A stretch of DNA of 12,432 bases from Bacteroidia bacterium (GTDB lineage Bacteria; Bacteroidota; Bacteroidia; AKYH767-A; OLB10), in assembly GCA_025450095.1 (NCBI GenBank), contig JANWID010000325.1, positions 1-12,432 of the forward strand, in the 5' to 3' direction. This document shows, one piece after another, positions 1 to 8,686 of the stretch. Every line of letters begins with the position of its first letter. Position 1 is the first letter of the stretch. The position numbers and the translations under genes are program-made. The notes beneath the pieces were generated by a model. That model was not told the DNA's origin, did not search any database, and saw only the letters and a program-made list of their open reading frames with translations.

Positions 1-2
1 AA

Positions 3-722
3 AAACTGTTCGGTCTTACTTCAGATGTTTCACTTATGGAACTGGCCGATACGAATGCAACTTTATTGCGCGAGCTTTCCATCAAAGCACCCGGTACTTT
101 CCAGCATTCCATGCAGGTTGCCAACCTGGCTGAGGCGGCAATTTTTAAAATTGGCGGAAACAGTTTGCTGATCCGGGTTGGTGCATTGTATCACGATATT
201 GGTAAAATGGATATGCCGCTTTATTTTATCGAGAACCAGACGACAGGACTGAATCCGCATGACGAACTCTCTTTCGAGGAAAGCGCATCAATCATCATCA
301 GTCACGTGATCCGGGGAATTGAGAAGGCCCGCAAAAATAAGCTACCTGATCTGATCATCGATTTTATCCGTACCCATCATGGAACTACGATGGTGCAATA
401 TTTCTACCAGTCATATCTGAAAAATTACCCTGAGGAAATTGTTGATGAAGAGGATTTCCGATACCCGGGACCGTTACCATTCTCAAAAGAAACTGCTGTG
501 CTGATGATGGCTGACTCTGTGGAAGCAGCCTCGCGCAGCCTGGCTCAACCTTCCCAGGAATCGATCAATAGTCTTGTGGATCTGATCATCGACAGCCAGA
601 TCGAACAGCATCAGTTCATCAATTGCAATATTACTTTCCGCGATATATCATCCATCAAAAAGATTTTCAAAAAGATGCTGATGAGTATTTATCATGTTCG
701 TGTGGAATATCCCAGAGCGTGA
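3..722 (+). CDS. HD-domain phosphohydrolase, PgpH/7TM-HD type (5' partial)
   Basis: C-terminal cytoplasmic catalytic domain of a membrane-anchored HD phosphohydrolase of the 7TM-7TMR-HD family. Family members such as PgpH of Listeria hydrolyse cyclic di-AMP; the substrate here is inferred. The reading frame is open from the first bases (KLFGLTSDVSLMELAD), so the ATG at 36 is an internal Met and the gene starts outside the window. All expected metal-site residues are visible: H in GTFQHSMQVANLAEAA, the HD pair in ALYHDIGK (codons at about 192-197), H in IISHVIRG, HH in FIRTHHGTT, and D in MMADSVEAASRS. The FIENQ motif after HDIGK is also typical. It ends at a TGA and converges on the minus-strand gene for a type IX cargo protein, with a repeat between them. 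No frameshift or truncation is seen in the visible 239 codons. Confidence 0.9.
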   Translation, partial: KLFGLTSDVSLMELADTNATLLRELSIKAPGTFQHSMQVANLAEAAIFKIGGNSLLIRVGALYHDIGKMDMPLYFIENQTTGLNPHDELSFEESASIIISHVIRGIEKARKNKLPDLIIDFIRTHHGTTMVQYFYQSYLKNYPEEIVDEEDFRYPGPLPFSKETAVLMMADSVEAASRSLAQPSQESINSLVDLIIDSQIEQHQFINCNITFRDISSIKKIFKKMLMSIYHVRVEYPRA

Positions 723-727
723 AGGGT

Positions 728-819
728 AGCCAGCAGTCGCCAGCCAGCAGTAAGCAGCCGGCAGTAATCGATCATCGGTTTTCAAGTGAAAGTGTACTGT
801 CGACTGCTGGCTGCAGACT
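728..819. repeat. CAGTC-rich inverted repeat between convergent genes (left copy)
   Basis: Lies between two converging genes. The arms AGCCAGCAGTCG (728-739) and CGACTGCTGGCT (801-812) are perfect 12-base inverted complements, and the interval holds further CAGCAGT/GGCAGTAA words. It shares the 13-mer CAGCAGTCGCCAG (731-743) with the copy at 3872-3884. Its right arm (801-819) matches the other copy's right arm (3928-3946) at 17 of 19 positions. A transcript from either strand could fold into a long stem, so a bidirectional terminator is a reasonable inference; there is no clear U-tract. Confidence 0.7.
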
Positions 820-837
820 CCAGGCTGGATCAAACGA

Positions 838-3798
838 TCAGTACTTCACCCACATAGCTCTGTATGTTTTCTTGTTTTTGGTTAATGTTACCAGATAACA
901 AGCCGGGGATAAGTGATACAGATCGATGCTTGTTTTCTCCAGGTTGGAATTAAAATACACCAGATGCCCGCTAACATCGGTGATCTCCAGTGTGCCATTT
1001 TCTGCAAAATCTGGAATCATCAACAATCCATTTGAAGGATTAGGAACTAAATTGAAATGGTTCGCTGTTGAACCTTCTTGTTGCAATCCGGTAACATCAA
1101 CAATAGTAACTATTGCTGTACATTGTGAAGAGTTTCCTGCCAGATCCGTTACCGTTAGTTCTACAACGTTTTGACCAATATTGGAACAGTTGAAAGTGGA
1201 TTGAGAAAGCGAATAATTTAAAGGCAAGCAATTGTCAGAGGAACTATTATTTATATCACTGTATAACAGGGTCAGTGTGCACGATGATGAATCAATTCCC
1301 AACACGGTATCATGACAAAGTGCAGTTGGAGCAATGGTATCAAAAACATTTACCATGGCAATCCCTGTTGTGCCATTTTGGTTCACATCATAGGCCGTGA
1401 ATGTAACCTGATTTGAACCAAGTGAATTACAAGAAAATGAAAAAGGCAAAACAATCATCGCCAGAATTGCACAATTGTCGGTAGTGCCGGCGTTTACTTG
1501 GCTGGCAGAAATACTTACTAGTCCGTTTGCATCGAGGTAAACATTAATATTATTCAGTTGGAGTTGCGGAGGAATAGTATCAGAAACCTGAATAGTTGCA
1601 ATACAACTGTCAATTTCATTATTCAAATTGGTTACATACAATGTCACATTCTGACTACCGGTATCAGCACACGTAAAGGAGCTATTTGAAACACTCATGG
1701 AACTGATTCCAAAGAAATCATTGGAACCTCCATCAACATCTTCAGGCAATAAAGTGGCTATGCCCATCGAATCGAGATACAGTTGTGCATTCTGACAGAC
1801 TGCAACCGGACCATTTTTCAGTGTGTTAAAAACGGTAGTCGTGAACACTGGAATATTGAAATCAAAATAAATTCCCGCACTATTTTCAACGATTGTTCCT
1901 TCCGGAGTACCTGGCAATGGTTCTATGCTGTAAACGAAATATCCTTTGCATTCACTCGGGTTTACATTACTATCAGGAAGTAAAATGTTTGGGAAATAAA
2001 CATGAAGTACTCCCGCAGAATCAACTTCCATATAACTTTGATGGGAAGACATCTCCATTCGGATCGAGTTCAGGTTGAAACTTTGGGAAAGTGTATCAAT
2101 CAGTAAAACTGTGAATGCAGTATCTGTACCGGTATTTTCAAAATCGATGCTATACGTAAGTCTGTGATCAGGAGGAACTGCATGCGCAGGTCCTGCTCCA
2201 ATTGGAGAAACAGATTTGTCATTCGGATCAAAGGAACCCGTAACCGATCTTTGAATTAAATAAGTGTTATTCGATAAATTGGTGTCACATGGTACCGATG
2301 AAACATTTGCATTTGAAGTTAAAATTGTTCCAAAGGCAGTACCAACCGGAACATCAAACCGTGCAAATGTGTTAAATGTTTCAAATGCATTCAAAATTGG
2401 AACAGGCCATGTAATGATATTGCCGTTAACCTGTCCGCCATTTCCAACTGAATCAAATTGTAATAAATTATCAAATGCAAGTGTTAATGTGGATGAAGGA
2501 GTCGGCAGCCAGTTATTATTTTTCACTTTCAGAGAAATACTATATTCAAATCCCGGTCGGGCTGCTGTAGAATTTGCAGTGACTGTGGCATCACACACAG
2601 GTGTGGTTAAAGAAGAATCCGCTACATCTATGATCACGCTGGAATTTATACTATCAAGCACAAAACTGATTGTTGCAGGACATGTCTGAAGAAAACCATA
2701 CGGGTTCAATTGCGTAGCTGTATAAGAACCAAATGGCAGATAGGCTAAAAACTGACCGCTATCATTGGTAATAACATTTGTATTACCGGGCTGAATATTG
2801 AGCGTTGCATTGGGAACAAGAATGTCACTTGCACTTCCGTAATTACAATCATGATCCATATCCAGAAAAACTTTTCCGGTCACTGAACCACAATCATACA
2901 ATACCAGGTTAAAAGTGTCCTTGAGATATACTCCCATGGTATCGCCATCAAATACGGCTTCAACATATTCAAATATAACCATGCCATCGTATGAGATCCC
3001 AAAATCAAATTCAGAAGTAACCTGAGTTTGCATATAACCATTGACGTTAGTAACCGGATTGCCCAACAAATTACCATTGAGATCAGTCAGTTTTGCCACC
3101 GGCCAACCAAAATAAAATTCAGTTAATAGTATTTGTTGAGGAAACGACTGATCAATATTATGTTGATTTACGATAGTGAATTTGGTATTTGAACATGATT
3201 GTGGTTGATATCCTGTATTCTGAACAGTACATGGTCCTGTATAATATTGATTGGGATCGACGGAAATTCCGTTTAATGCACTCGGGCAACTGGATGGTGA
3301 TGTAAAAACATCATGAGTGGCTGCTGGTCCGGGATTACAGACTATCTGTGCATAATTGTATCCGTCGTTCCATGTATAAGTACCCGCATTACCTATCGGT
3401 GTAGTTGCACAAAATGGATTGAAATACAACAATCCGTTACAATTTCCAGGTGTTGGAGCGAGATATGAGATATTCGGCCAGAATGGCCCGCTTAAAAATG
3501 TATATGAATCGGAAACGGTTGTTAAAGCGGCATCCGTAACCGTAACTGTGTATGTGCCGGGCAAAAGGTTCTGTATAGAAGCGGTTATTTCACCTGTAGA
3601 CCATAAATACGTGTACGGAGCTGCTCCACCAACTGCAGAGGCGGTTATACTGCCATAACCATCCGGGCAATCGCAATCAAGCGTCATTGGACTTGGTGGA
3701 TTTGGAGTAAGACTGACTGACAGAACCAGAGACTGGCCTATGGAAACCTGGTGCAAAACCATCGAAATAACTCCAAAGATGAATGCTTTTAATTTCAT
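838..3798 (-). CDS. Large secreted protein with SprB-like, DUF7619-like, HYR-like and type IX sorting domains
   Basis: Predicted cell-surface or released protein of 986 aa, exported by Sec and then by the type IX secretion system; function unknown, probably adhesion or structure. I start it at the ATG at 3798 because MKLKAFIFGVISMVLHQVSIGQ is a normal signal peptide; an in-frame ATG 14 codons upstream would only add a poor leader. Order of domains: SprB-like repeat (about 37-91, with PYTYLWSTGE and LPGTYTVTVTD); a carboxypeptidase-regulatory/SdrD-like fold (about 304-390, GKVFLDMDHDCNYG); a DUF7619-like region (about 520-660, GSFDPNDKSVSP, YSIDFENTGTDTA, GIYFDFNIPV); HYR-like modules with paired cysteines (about 670-900, DNCAI, DNCLPLNYS, VTDLAGNSSQCTA); and a Por sorting domain (about 911-986, FNLVPNPSNG). 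It is separated from the upstream transporter operon by a repeat and is probably transcribed separately. Confidence 0.9.
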   Translation of the reverse strand: MKLKAFIFGVISMVLHQVSIGQSLVLSVSLTPNPPSPMTLDCDCPDGYGSITASAVGGAAPYTYLWSTGEITASIQNLLPGTYTVTVTDAALTTVSDSYTFLSGPFWPNISYLAPTPGNCNGLLYFNPFCATTPIGNAGTYTWNDGYNYAQIVCNPGPAATHDVFTSPSSCPSALNGISVDPNQYYTGPCTVQNTGYQPQSCSNTKFTIVNQHNIDQSFPQQILLTEFYFGWPVAKLTDLNGNLLGNPVTNVNGYMQTQVTSEFDFGISYDGMVIFEYVEAVFDGDTMGVYLKDTFNLVLYDCGSVTGKVFLDMDHDCNYGSASDILVPNATLNIQPGNTNVITNDSGQFLAYLPFGSYTATQLNPYGFLQTCPATISFVLDSINSSVIIDVADSSLTTPVCDATVTANSTAARPGFEYSISLKVKNNNWLPTPSSTLTLAFDNLLQFDSVGNGGQVNGNIITWPVPILNAFETFNTFARFDVPVGTAFGTILTSNANVSSVPCDTNLSNNTYLIQRSVTGSFDPNDKSVSPIGAGPAHAVPPDHRLTYSIDFENTGTDTAFTVLLIDTLSQSFNLNSIRMEMSSHQSYMEVDSAGVLHVYFPNILLPDSNVNPSECKGYFVYSIEPLPGTPEGTIVENSAGIYFDFNIPVFTTTVFNTLKNGPVAVCQNAQLYLDSMGIATLLPEDVDGGSNDFFGISSMSVSNSSFTCADTGSQNVTLYVTNLNNEIDSCIATIQVSDTIPPQLQLNNINVYLDANGLVSISASQVNAGTTDNCAILAMIVLPFSFSCNSLGSNQVTFTAYDVNQNGTTGIAMVNVFDTIAPTALCHDTVLGIDSSSCTLTLLYSDINNSSSDNCLPLNYSLSQSTFNCSNIGQNVVELTVTDLAGNSSQCTAIVTIVDVTGLQQEGSTANHFNLVPNPSNGLLMIPDFAENGTLEITDVSGHLVYFNSNLEKTSIDLYHLSPACYLVTLTKNKKTYRAMWVKY

Positions 3799-3861
3799 AA
3801 GAGTTTGGTTTAAAAAGTTACTGATGCTAAATATAATCAAATAAAATGAACCTGAAAATTT

Positions 3862-3946
3862 AGTCAGCAGTCAGCAGTCGCCAGTCAACAGTCAACCTAT
3901 TTCAGGCTAAGTCATACTGCCTACTGCCGACTGCTTGCTGCTGACT
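3862..3946. repeat. CAGTC-rich inverted repeat (right copy)
   Basis: Long imperfect inverted repeat between the end of the OppC-like gene and the start of the type IX cargo gene. Left arm 3862-3880 (AGTCAGCAGTCAGCAGTCG) pairs with right arm 3928-3946 (CGACTGCTTGCTGCTGACT) with 2 mismatches in 19. The inner part holds more CAGTC-type words (CCAGTCAACAGTCAACC). It belongs to the same family as the element at 728-819 and has the same orientation. It may terminate the transporter operon; as sequence it looks like a dispersed genomic repeat. Confidence 0.7.
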
Positions 3947-3965
3947 GCCGGCCGCTGACTTCTTT

Positions 3966-5270
3966 TTACGATTTCAATTTCGGATCAAACGCATCACGAA
4001 TACCTTCTCCCAGAAGATTCAAAGCAGTAACAGTTATAAAAATTGCGAATCCCGGGAACACGATCATCCACCAGGCTGAAAAATTTTCACGCCCTGATGC
4101 CAGTAGTGAACCCCATGTAACTGTTTCAGGAGGTACGCCAATGCTGAGGAACGAAAGCGCCGATTCGGTTAAAATCGCACTCGCGATACCAAAAGAAATT
4201 GCAACCATGGCAGGAGCCATTGCATTGGGTAAAGCATGCAACAGTAAAATCCGGATTTCTTTTAAGCCTAATGAACGGGCCGATTCAATATAATCCATAG
4301 CCCGGATCTTTAACATTTCTGCACGGGTTAAACGTGCAATTTCTGTCCATGATGTGAAGCCGATTATGAGTACAAGGTTGAACAATGATGGTTTTGATAT
4401 AGCAGCAATGGTAATGATAAGTATCAGCCTGGGAAGAGAAATGAAGATCTCAATAGTTCTGGAAATGAAAGAATCCGCATGAACATTCAGCTTTTTTCGA
4501 AACCAGGAAAAACGATGCAATAATTTTCCAGTTTGATTCAGAACCATGATAATTGCAATAAAAATTACAATCGAAATTAACATTTGAAATACCCAGGGGA
4601 TGGGCCCGATTAAAAATGCCTGCTCCAACAGAAGGCTTCGTACACGAAAGCCATAAAACCAGGCTGGCAACAACGCAAAAAGCATGAACAACATTTGTGA
4701 TCGAGATAATTTCAACAAATGATCTCCGAAATAACCGGCGATTGCTCCGAGTATCAACCCGATGATTCCGGCAATGCACATTGAAAAAATTCCAACACTG
4801 ATTGAAATGCGTGCCCCGTGTATTAACCCGGCAAACACATCATCACCACGACGACCGGTTCCAAGAAGATGTCTTTCAGAACCTGTTAATATTTTATTAC
4901 CGCGTCCAGGCTGTTCGTCAAAAGGTCCTACGTAATCGGTGTTCATCATATCCGATTTGTATGGTGCGAAACGAACAGGAGGGTAAATAATTTTTATTTT
5001 TTTTATGATCGATGAATCGGGATAAATGAAATCAACGCGGAAACGTTCTCCGTTTTTTTCATCATGGATCATAACCTGCTCCGCACCGCTAAATGCAGGA
5101 AAATATTTTTTGTTATCGTATGAAAAATATAAAGGCTTGTCATTTGCTAACAATGGTGCCAGCAAGGCAACCACAGTAACAAATAGGATCCAGGCTATAG
5201 AAAGCTGAATGGTCCTGCGTTTAATCAGCCTGTGCAATGATTTACGGAATGGTGACTGTTGAGCTTGCAT
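3966..5270 (-). CDS. ABC transporter permease, OppC/DppC-like
   Basis: Inner-membrane subunit of a peptide- or nickel-type ABC importer (BPD_transp_1 family), 434 aa. An N-terminal membrane segment (about 23-42) is followed by a periplasmic stretch of about 100 residues. HLLGTGRRGDDVFAGLIHGARIS (134-156) opens the permease core. The EAA loop that contacts the ATPase is at about 331-350 (ARSLGLKEIRILLLHALPNA), followed by LTESALSFLSIGVPPETVTWG (368-387). Compared with classical OppC of about 300 aa it carries an extra block of about 80 residues (184-266) with two more hydrophobic segments, between GYFGD and DSFISRTIEIFISLPR. Its ATG overlaps the TGA of the upstream permease by one base (ATGA), which indicates translational coupling. 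Substrate cannot be told from sequence. No ATP-binding subunit follows; the next gene downstream is unrelated. Confidence 0.92.
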   Translation of the reverse strand: MQAQQSPFRKSLHRLIKRRTIQLSIAWILFVTVVALLAPLLANDKPLYFSYDNKKYFPAFSGAEQVMIHDEKNGERFRVDFIYPDSSIIKKIKIIYPPVRFAPYKSDMMNTDYVGPFDEQPGRGNKILTGSERHLLGTGRRGDDVFAGLIHGARISISVGIFSMCIAGIIGLILGAIAGYFGDHLLKLSRSQMLFMLFALLPAWFYGFRVRSLLLEQAFLIGPIPWVFQMLISIVIFIAIIMVLNQTGKLLHRFSWFRKKLNVHADSFISRTIEIFISLPRLILIITIAAISKPSLFNLVLIIGFTSWTEIARLTRAEMLKIRAMDYIESARSLGLKEIRILLLHALPNAMAPAMVAISFGIASAILTESALSFLSIGVPPETVTWGSLLASGRENFSAWWMIVFPGFAIFITVTALNLLGEGIRDAFDPKLKS

Positions 5271-6466
5271 CAGGATTTTTTTTCGAAAATGATGCGTGGA
5301 TCCGCAATTGCATATAGAATATCGGCGACCAGGTAACCGGTCATCGTAAGTACTCCGGTGATTGTGAAAATTGCAACGATCATAGGGTAATTCTGATTCT
5401 GTATGCTGTGAATGGTTTCGAAGCCCATACCGGGTATCGTGAATATTGTTTCAAGTATTACGGAACCGCTGATTGCCAAAGGAAAAACACCACCAAAAAT
5501 TGTTATCAAGGGTAACAGGGAATTCCGTAACGCATGACGGAAAACAACCAGTCGGAAAGGCAATCCTTTCGCTTTCGCAGTACGAATATAATCCTGTGAC
5601 ATGTTTTCAAGGACGGAAACTCGAAGTGTGCGGGATAAAATAGCCAGCAACCAATAAGTGTAACATATCATCGGTAAGATTACATACGGCAATGAAAGTT
5701 GCATCTTATCGAATATGCTGGCATTGTCAGGATAACCAGTCACCGGTTTTATACCCGATGCAGGAAAAAAATGTAATACATCCGGATTGGCAAAAGTCAT
5801 CAGCAGGAGTGTGGCTACCCAGAAAACAGGCAGAGAATACAACAGGAACAATACAATTGATGAAACCCGATCGAAAACGGAATCTTTTTTCGCACCGGCC
5901 CACACTCCAAGCGGTATGCTCAGCAGGTAAGCCATGAAAACCGAAGCCAATGCGAAAAACAATGACCAACCCACTTTTTCCCCGATCACCTGGGAAACAG
6001 GCTGACGGTTCAGGTACGACAATCCGAAGTCACCACGGATTATTCCGCTACTGTTCACTGCGCCATTTCCTGTTAACCAATTACCATCTCCAAAAACCCA
6101 TCGGTGGTATTGATTCACCGGATGAAATTCCACTGCAGGAATATAATTCCGGTAGCGTGTGTATGTGCTGTTATAAGTTGAAATCTCTTTCTCAAGTTTT
6201 GATAATGCCGCATGGGATTCCGCATCTTCAGCAGGGATCATTCTCCGCAATCGTTCAATCCGGAACCGGAAATCATCCGGAGTGGCAGCATATTTCAGCA
6301 ATCGGGCATCTTCAATAATTTGAAGGGGGATATTTTTTAATCCGGAGAGATGTTCGTAAAAACTAAGCCTCGACTGATGCAGCTGCATCGTAGATCGGGG
6401 ATTCCCGGAAAGCCTGGAAAGTTTTTCTACCGATTTTTTTTCTGCATCATCCGTAATGTCATTCAA
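5270..6466 (-). CDS. ABC transporter permease, OppB/DppB-like, main body of a gene split by an in-frame stop
   Basis: Membrane subunit that partners the OppC-like permease downstream. The first in-frame start after the interrupting stop is the TTG at 6466, giving 398 aa; an ATG follows at codon 27 of this frame (MQLHQSR). I doubt either is the original start. The codons just upstream still encode conserved family sequence (YWRKKLGLDLPVFYFTV), and the true N-terminus lies in the same frame at 6718, beyond a TAA at 6563-6565. Visible parts: a long soluble periplasmic region (about 1-160), RGDFGLSYLNRQPV (144-157), then five hydrophobic segments, and the EAA loop TAKAKGLPFRLVVFRHALRNS (296-316), followed by the conserved ETIFTIPGMG (339-348). 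The first membrane segment is missing from this open frame. Without readthrough the protein is probably not functional, unless the stop is a sequence error. Confidence 0.8.
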   Translation of the reverse strand: MNDITDDAEKKSVEKLSRLSGNPRSTMQLHQSRLSFYEHLSGLKNIPLQIIEDARLLKYAATPDDFRFRIERLRRMIPAEDAESHAALSKLEKEISTYNSTYTRYRNYIPAVEFHPVNQYHRWVFGDGNWLTGNGAVNSSGIIRGDFGLSYLNRQPVSQVIGEKVGWSLFFALASVFMAYLLSIPLGVWAGAKKDSVFDRVSSIVLFLLYSLPVFWVATLLLMTFANPDVLHFFPASGIKPVTGYPDNASIFDKMQLSLPYVILPMICYTYWLLAILSRTLRVSVLENMSQDYIRTAKAKGLPFRLVVFRHALRNSLLPLITIFGGVFPLAISGSVILETIFTIPGMGFETIHSIQNQNYPMIVAIFTITGVLTMTGYLVADILYAIADPRIIFEKKS

Positions 6467-6562
6467 TTCGTGAGGTTCGCTTAACGGTCGAACAGTGAAA
6501 TAAAATACGGGCAGATCAAGTCCGAGTTTTTTTCGCCAGTATTGTTGTTGAGCTGTTGCGTT

Positions 6563-6718
6563 TTAGGTTGTATTGCTTAATCCTTCGGATGCCGAAATCG
6601 AAACCATTCGCTCCACGGGATCACCGGGAGCGCTGACATTGATGATGAATGCAAGCAGTGAAATTACGATCAGGGTAGGTATAAAAAGCAGAATGCGTCG
6701 TACCAGGTACCTGATCAT
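6563..6718 (-). pseudogene. N-terminal fragment of the OppB-like permease, ending at an in-frame TAA
   Basis: A 51-codon frame starting at the ATG at 6718, 14 nt after the stop of the substrate-binding protein gene. It encodes the classical OppB/DppB start: MIRYLVRRILLFIP, one membrane helix (LIVISLLAFIINV), and the conserved SAPGDPVERM. It then runs SISASEGLSNTT and stops at TAA (6563-6565). The codons after the stop continue the same protein in the same frame (NATAQQQYWRKKLGLDLP). No frameshift is needed: one base change in the stop (for example C to T in CAA) explains the break. It is too short to act alone. Together with the body at 5270-6466 it makes one gene of 483 codons including both stops. 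Confidence 0.85.
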
Positions 6719-6732
6719 ATATTATGGAGGGT

Positions 6733-8589
6733 TCAGGGATTGGGAGAATCGACTGCGGAAATCAGTTTTAAGTTATTCAGCAATATACCCGGCCGTTCAA
6801 AATACATTTCCACATTTCCGAAGCGTTTATGGATCACATTCCGGCGAAGACTTGAAAACAGGAAAATCATCGGCTGCTCATCGTAAACAATCTGCTGGAA
6901 TTGTTTCACCATTTCCCTGCGTTTTTCATCATCAAGTGTAACCTTAATTGAATCGATCAGTGCATCACTTTGTGCGTTACCAAAACCAGGATAGTTGGAT
7001 CCTTCATTTGTCCATGATGTGGTGTGCCACAGTTGGGTAAAATCTTCAGGTAATGCAACAGCTCCCCAAACCGCAATCATCATGTCGAAATCGTGCTTTT
7101 TAGCGTTCGCAACAAAGATTGAAAAATCGAGAGGGTTCAGGTTCACTTTCACGCCCGCTTTGGAATAAGCTTCACTGATAATGGTGGCGTAATCTTTCCA
7201 GTCGGGGGTATTGGTCATGTAGTTGAGCGTAAATTCAAATTTCAGCTTTTCACCATCAACCATTTTATCCAGAATCTGATCACCATCGGAATCTGCCCAT
7301 CCGGCATCAGCCAACATTTTTTTACCTTTCTCCAGATCATAGGGAATCGGTTGCAATGAACTATCGAAATCCTTTTTCAACATGGATACCGGTCCCACCA
7401 TTCTTTTGTTTTTTCCTTTATTGATCACCTGGTTCAGATCATCAACCGGTGTAAGATAGGCAAAGGCACGGCGGACATTTTTATCTGTAAAAAGCTTTTT
7501 GTGTGTTACACCATCCGGACGTGTATTCATACCGATATAAGAATAATTAAAAGTATCGGTGAATCGTGAGTGATAATTCCTGTTAAAGATAGAATCCTGT
7601 TGCAATTCTATCAGCGACTTCACCGACATCAGGTTGGAACCATCCATTACCTGGCCTTTAAAGTCCAGCATCGTGGAATTAGGATCTTTATTGACGCGAT
7701 AGATTATTTTTTCTGGATAAGAAGTCTCATAAACCGATTCCGAATTTTTAGTCCAGTGATTTTCTTTCCGCTGCAACGTTACACTTTGTCCAGGATCCCA
7801 CGCAGATACACGGTACATACCTAGTCCGGTTAGAAATTCCAGCTCACGGGAATATTTGGAGCTGTTGAATTCATTTGCCCATGTACTTAGTGTTTTATTA
7901 GCCTGTGCATTTAAAGTTGTGTCATCGAGCTGCGCAAAAGTGTATTTCGAAAGTTCATCCTGCTTATCGAAGAAAGTTTTTTGCATGATCGGCCAGTCTG
8001 CCCAAAAAATAATGTTATGTATATATGGTGATTTCATAATCACGGTAAACTTGCGATCATTTTGCGGATCAGGAACGACCTCCTTCAGGTTATCCCAATA
8101 GGGTTTAGCATGGGGATTATCGGTTAAAGGGCACTTATTGGCTTTGGCAGTGAAAATTACATCGGCAACGGTAAGCCTGCTGCCATCGTCCCATCGGGGT
8201 TCTTCCCGCAACTCGCAGGTATATTCAGTGCCGTTTGCATTCAATTGTGGCATTTCCTTTAACAGGGAAGGAGCAATCTGCAAGGTCCGGAAATCGAACC
8301 GGATCAGTGACATCTGGGTATATTGGAATATTTCGACACGTTGTGCCGACGTTCCGTTTGTTGGATGGAGCACATCGGGTTCGGCAATGGTATGATAAAC
8401 AAGAGTATTTTCTTTCGACCAACCCGGCAGGAACTCCGTAGCATCTGCAATTTTAATATAGCTGACCGAATCCGAAAGGTTGACCGTGGAATCGTCATTT
8501 GCAGAACCTTTTTTACCGCCACAACCAGCCAGCAGCATGCAAAAAGCCAAAAGGGGAAGGGACCAACGTGATGCACTGAACATATTCAT
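6733..8589 (-). CDS. ABC transporter substrate-binding lipoprotein, SBP_bac_5 (oligopeptide/dipeptide type)
   Basis: Extracytoplasmic solute-binding protein, first gene of the importer operon; binds peptides or a similar ligand and delivers it to the two permeases. I start it at the ATG at 8589 (618 aa): the leader then reads MNMFSASRWSLPLLAFCMLL with lipobox LLAGC and lipidated Cys23. A frame extension upstream to 8670 gives no sensible leader and would overlap a promoter. The SBP_bac_5 fold is recognised from TIAEPDVLHPTNGTS, the RWDDGSRLTVADVIFTAKA region, NKDPNSTMLDFKGQVMDGS, KLFTDKNVRRAFAYLTPVDDL, and the C-terminal YDEQPMIFLFSSLRRNVIHKRF. Length is above that of classical OppA/DppA (about 520-540 aa). 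It ends 14 nt before the start of the permease N-terminal fragment, so the three genes form one transcription unit. Confidence 0.9.
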   Translation of the reverse strand: MNMFSASRWSLPLLAFCMLLAGCGGKKGSANDDSTVNLSDSVSYIKIADATEFLPGWSKENTLVYHTIAEPDVLHPTNGTSAQRVEIFQYTQMSLIRFDFRTLQIAPSLLKEMPQLNANGTEYTCELREEPRWDDGSRLTVADVIFTAKANKCPLTDNPHAKPYWDNLKEVVPDPQNDRKFTVIMKSPYIHNIIFWADWPIMQKTFFDKQDELSKYTFAQLDDTTLNAQANKTLSTWANEFNSSKYSRELEFLTGLGMYRVSAWDPGQSVTLQRKENHWTKNSESVYETSYPEKIIYRVNKDPNSTMLDFKGQVMDGSNLMSVKSLIELQQDSIFNRNYHSRFTDTFNYSYIGMNTRPDGVTHKKLFTDKNVRRAFAYLTPVDDLNQVINKGKNKRMVGPVSMLKKDFDSSLQPIPYDLEKGKKMLADAGWADSDGDQILDKMVDGEKLKFEFTLNYMTNTPDWKDYATIISEAYSKAGVKVNLNPLDFSIFVANAKKHDFDMMIAVWGAVALPEDFTQLWHTTSWTNEGSNYPGFGNAQSDALIDSIKVTLDDEKRREMVKQFQQIVYDEQPMIFLFSSLRRNVIHKRFGNVEMYFERPGILLNNLKLISAVDSPNP

Positions 8590-8614
8590 AAAATTAACAT
8601 TTACAGGTAGTTCG

Positions 8615-8622
8615 CAAAGATA
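8615..8622 (-). promoter_or_regulatory. Candidate Bacteroidota -7 box for the ABC importer operon
   Basis: On the minus strand this reads TATCTTTG, an exact fit to the Bacteroidota -7 consensus TAnnTTTG, 25 nt before the ATG at 8589. The nearest TTG upstream (complement at 8637-8639) is only 14 nt away rather than the usual 19-21, so the -33 part is weak. Confidence 0.5.
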
Positions 8623-8686
8623 AAAATTTGCCCGGCCAATTGGTCTTTTTCCCCAAAAATCGGGTTTCATTATTTTTGAGAACCAC

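Noticed and set aside
36..722. ATG at 36 as the start of the HD gene
   Set aside because: The frame is open upstream with conserved family residues (FGLTSDVSLMEL), so the gene is truncated by the window rather than starting there.
2264..2689. 141-codon plus-strand open frame
   Set aside because: Lies wholly antisense to the large type IX cargo gene, whose domains account for this DNA; no recognisable protein signature.
5270..6718. Programmed readthrough or recoded TAA as an established feature
   Set aside because: I see no selenocysteine- or pyrrolysine-type context and other genes here use TAA, TAG and TGA as normal stops; a point mutation or sequence error is simpler.
6573..6941. 122-codon plus-strand open frame
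   Set aside because: Antisense to the end of the substrate-binding gene and to the permease N-terminus, both of which show clear family motifs.
8590..8670. 27-codon N-terminal extension of the substrate-binding protein
   Set aside because: It would place charged residues ahead of a perfect lipoprotein leader and overlaps the likely -7 promoter box at 8615-8622.
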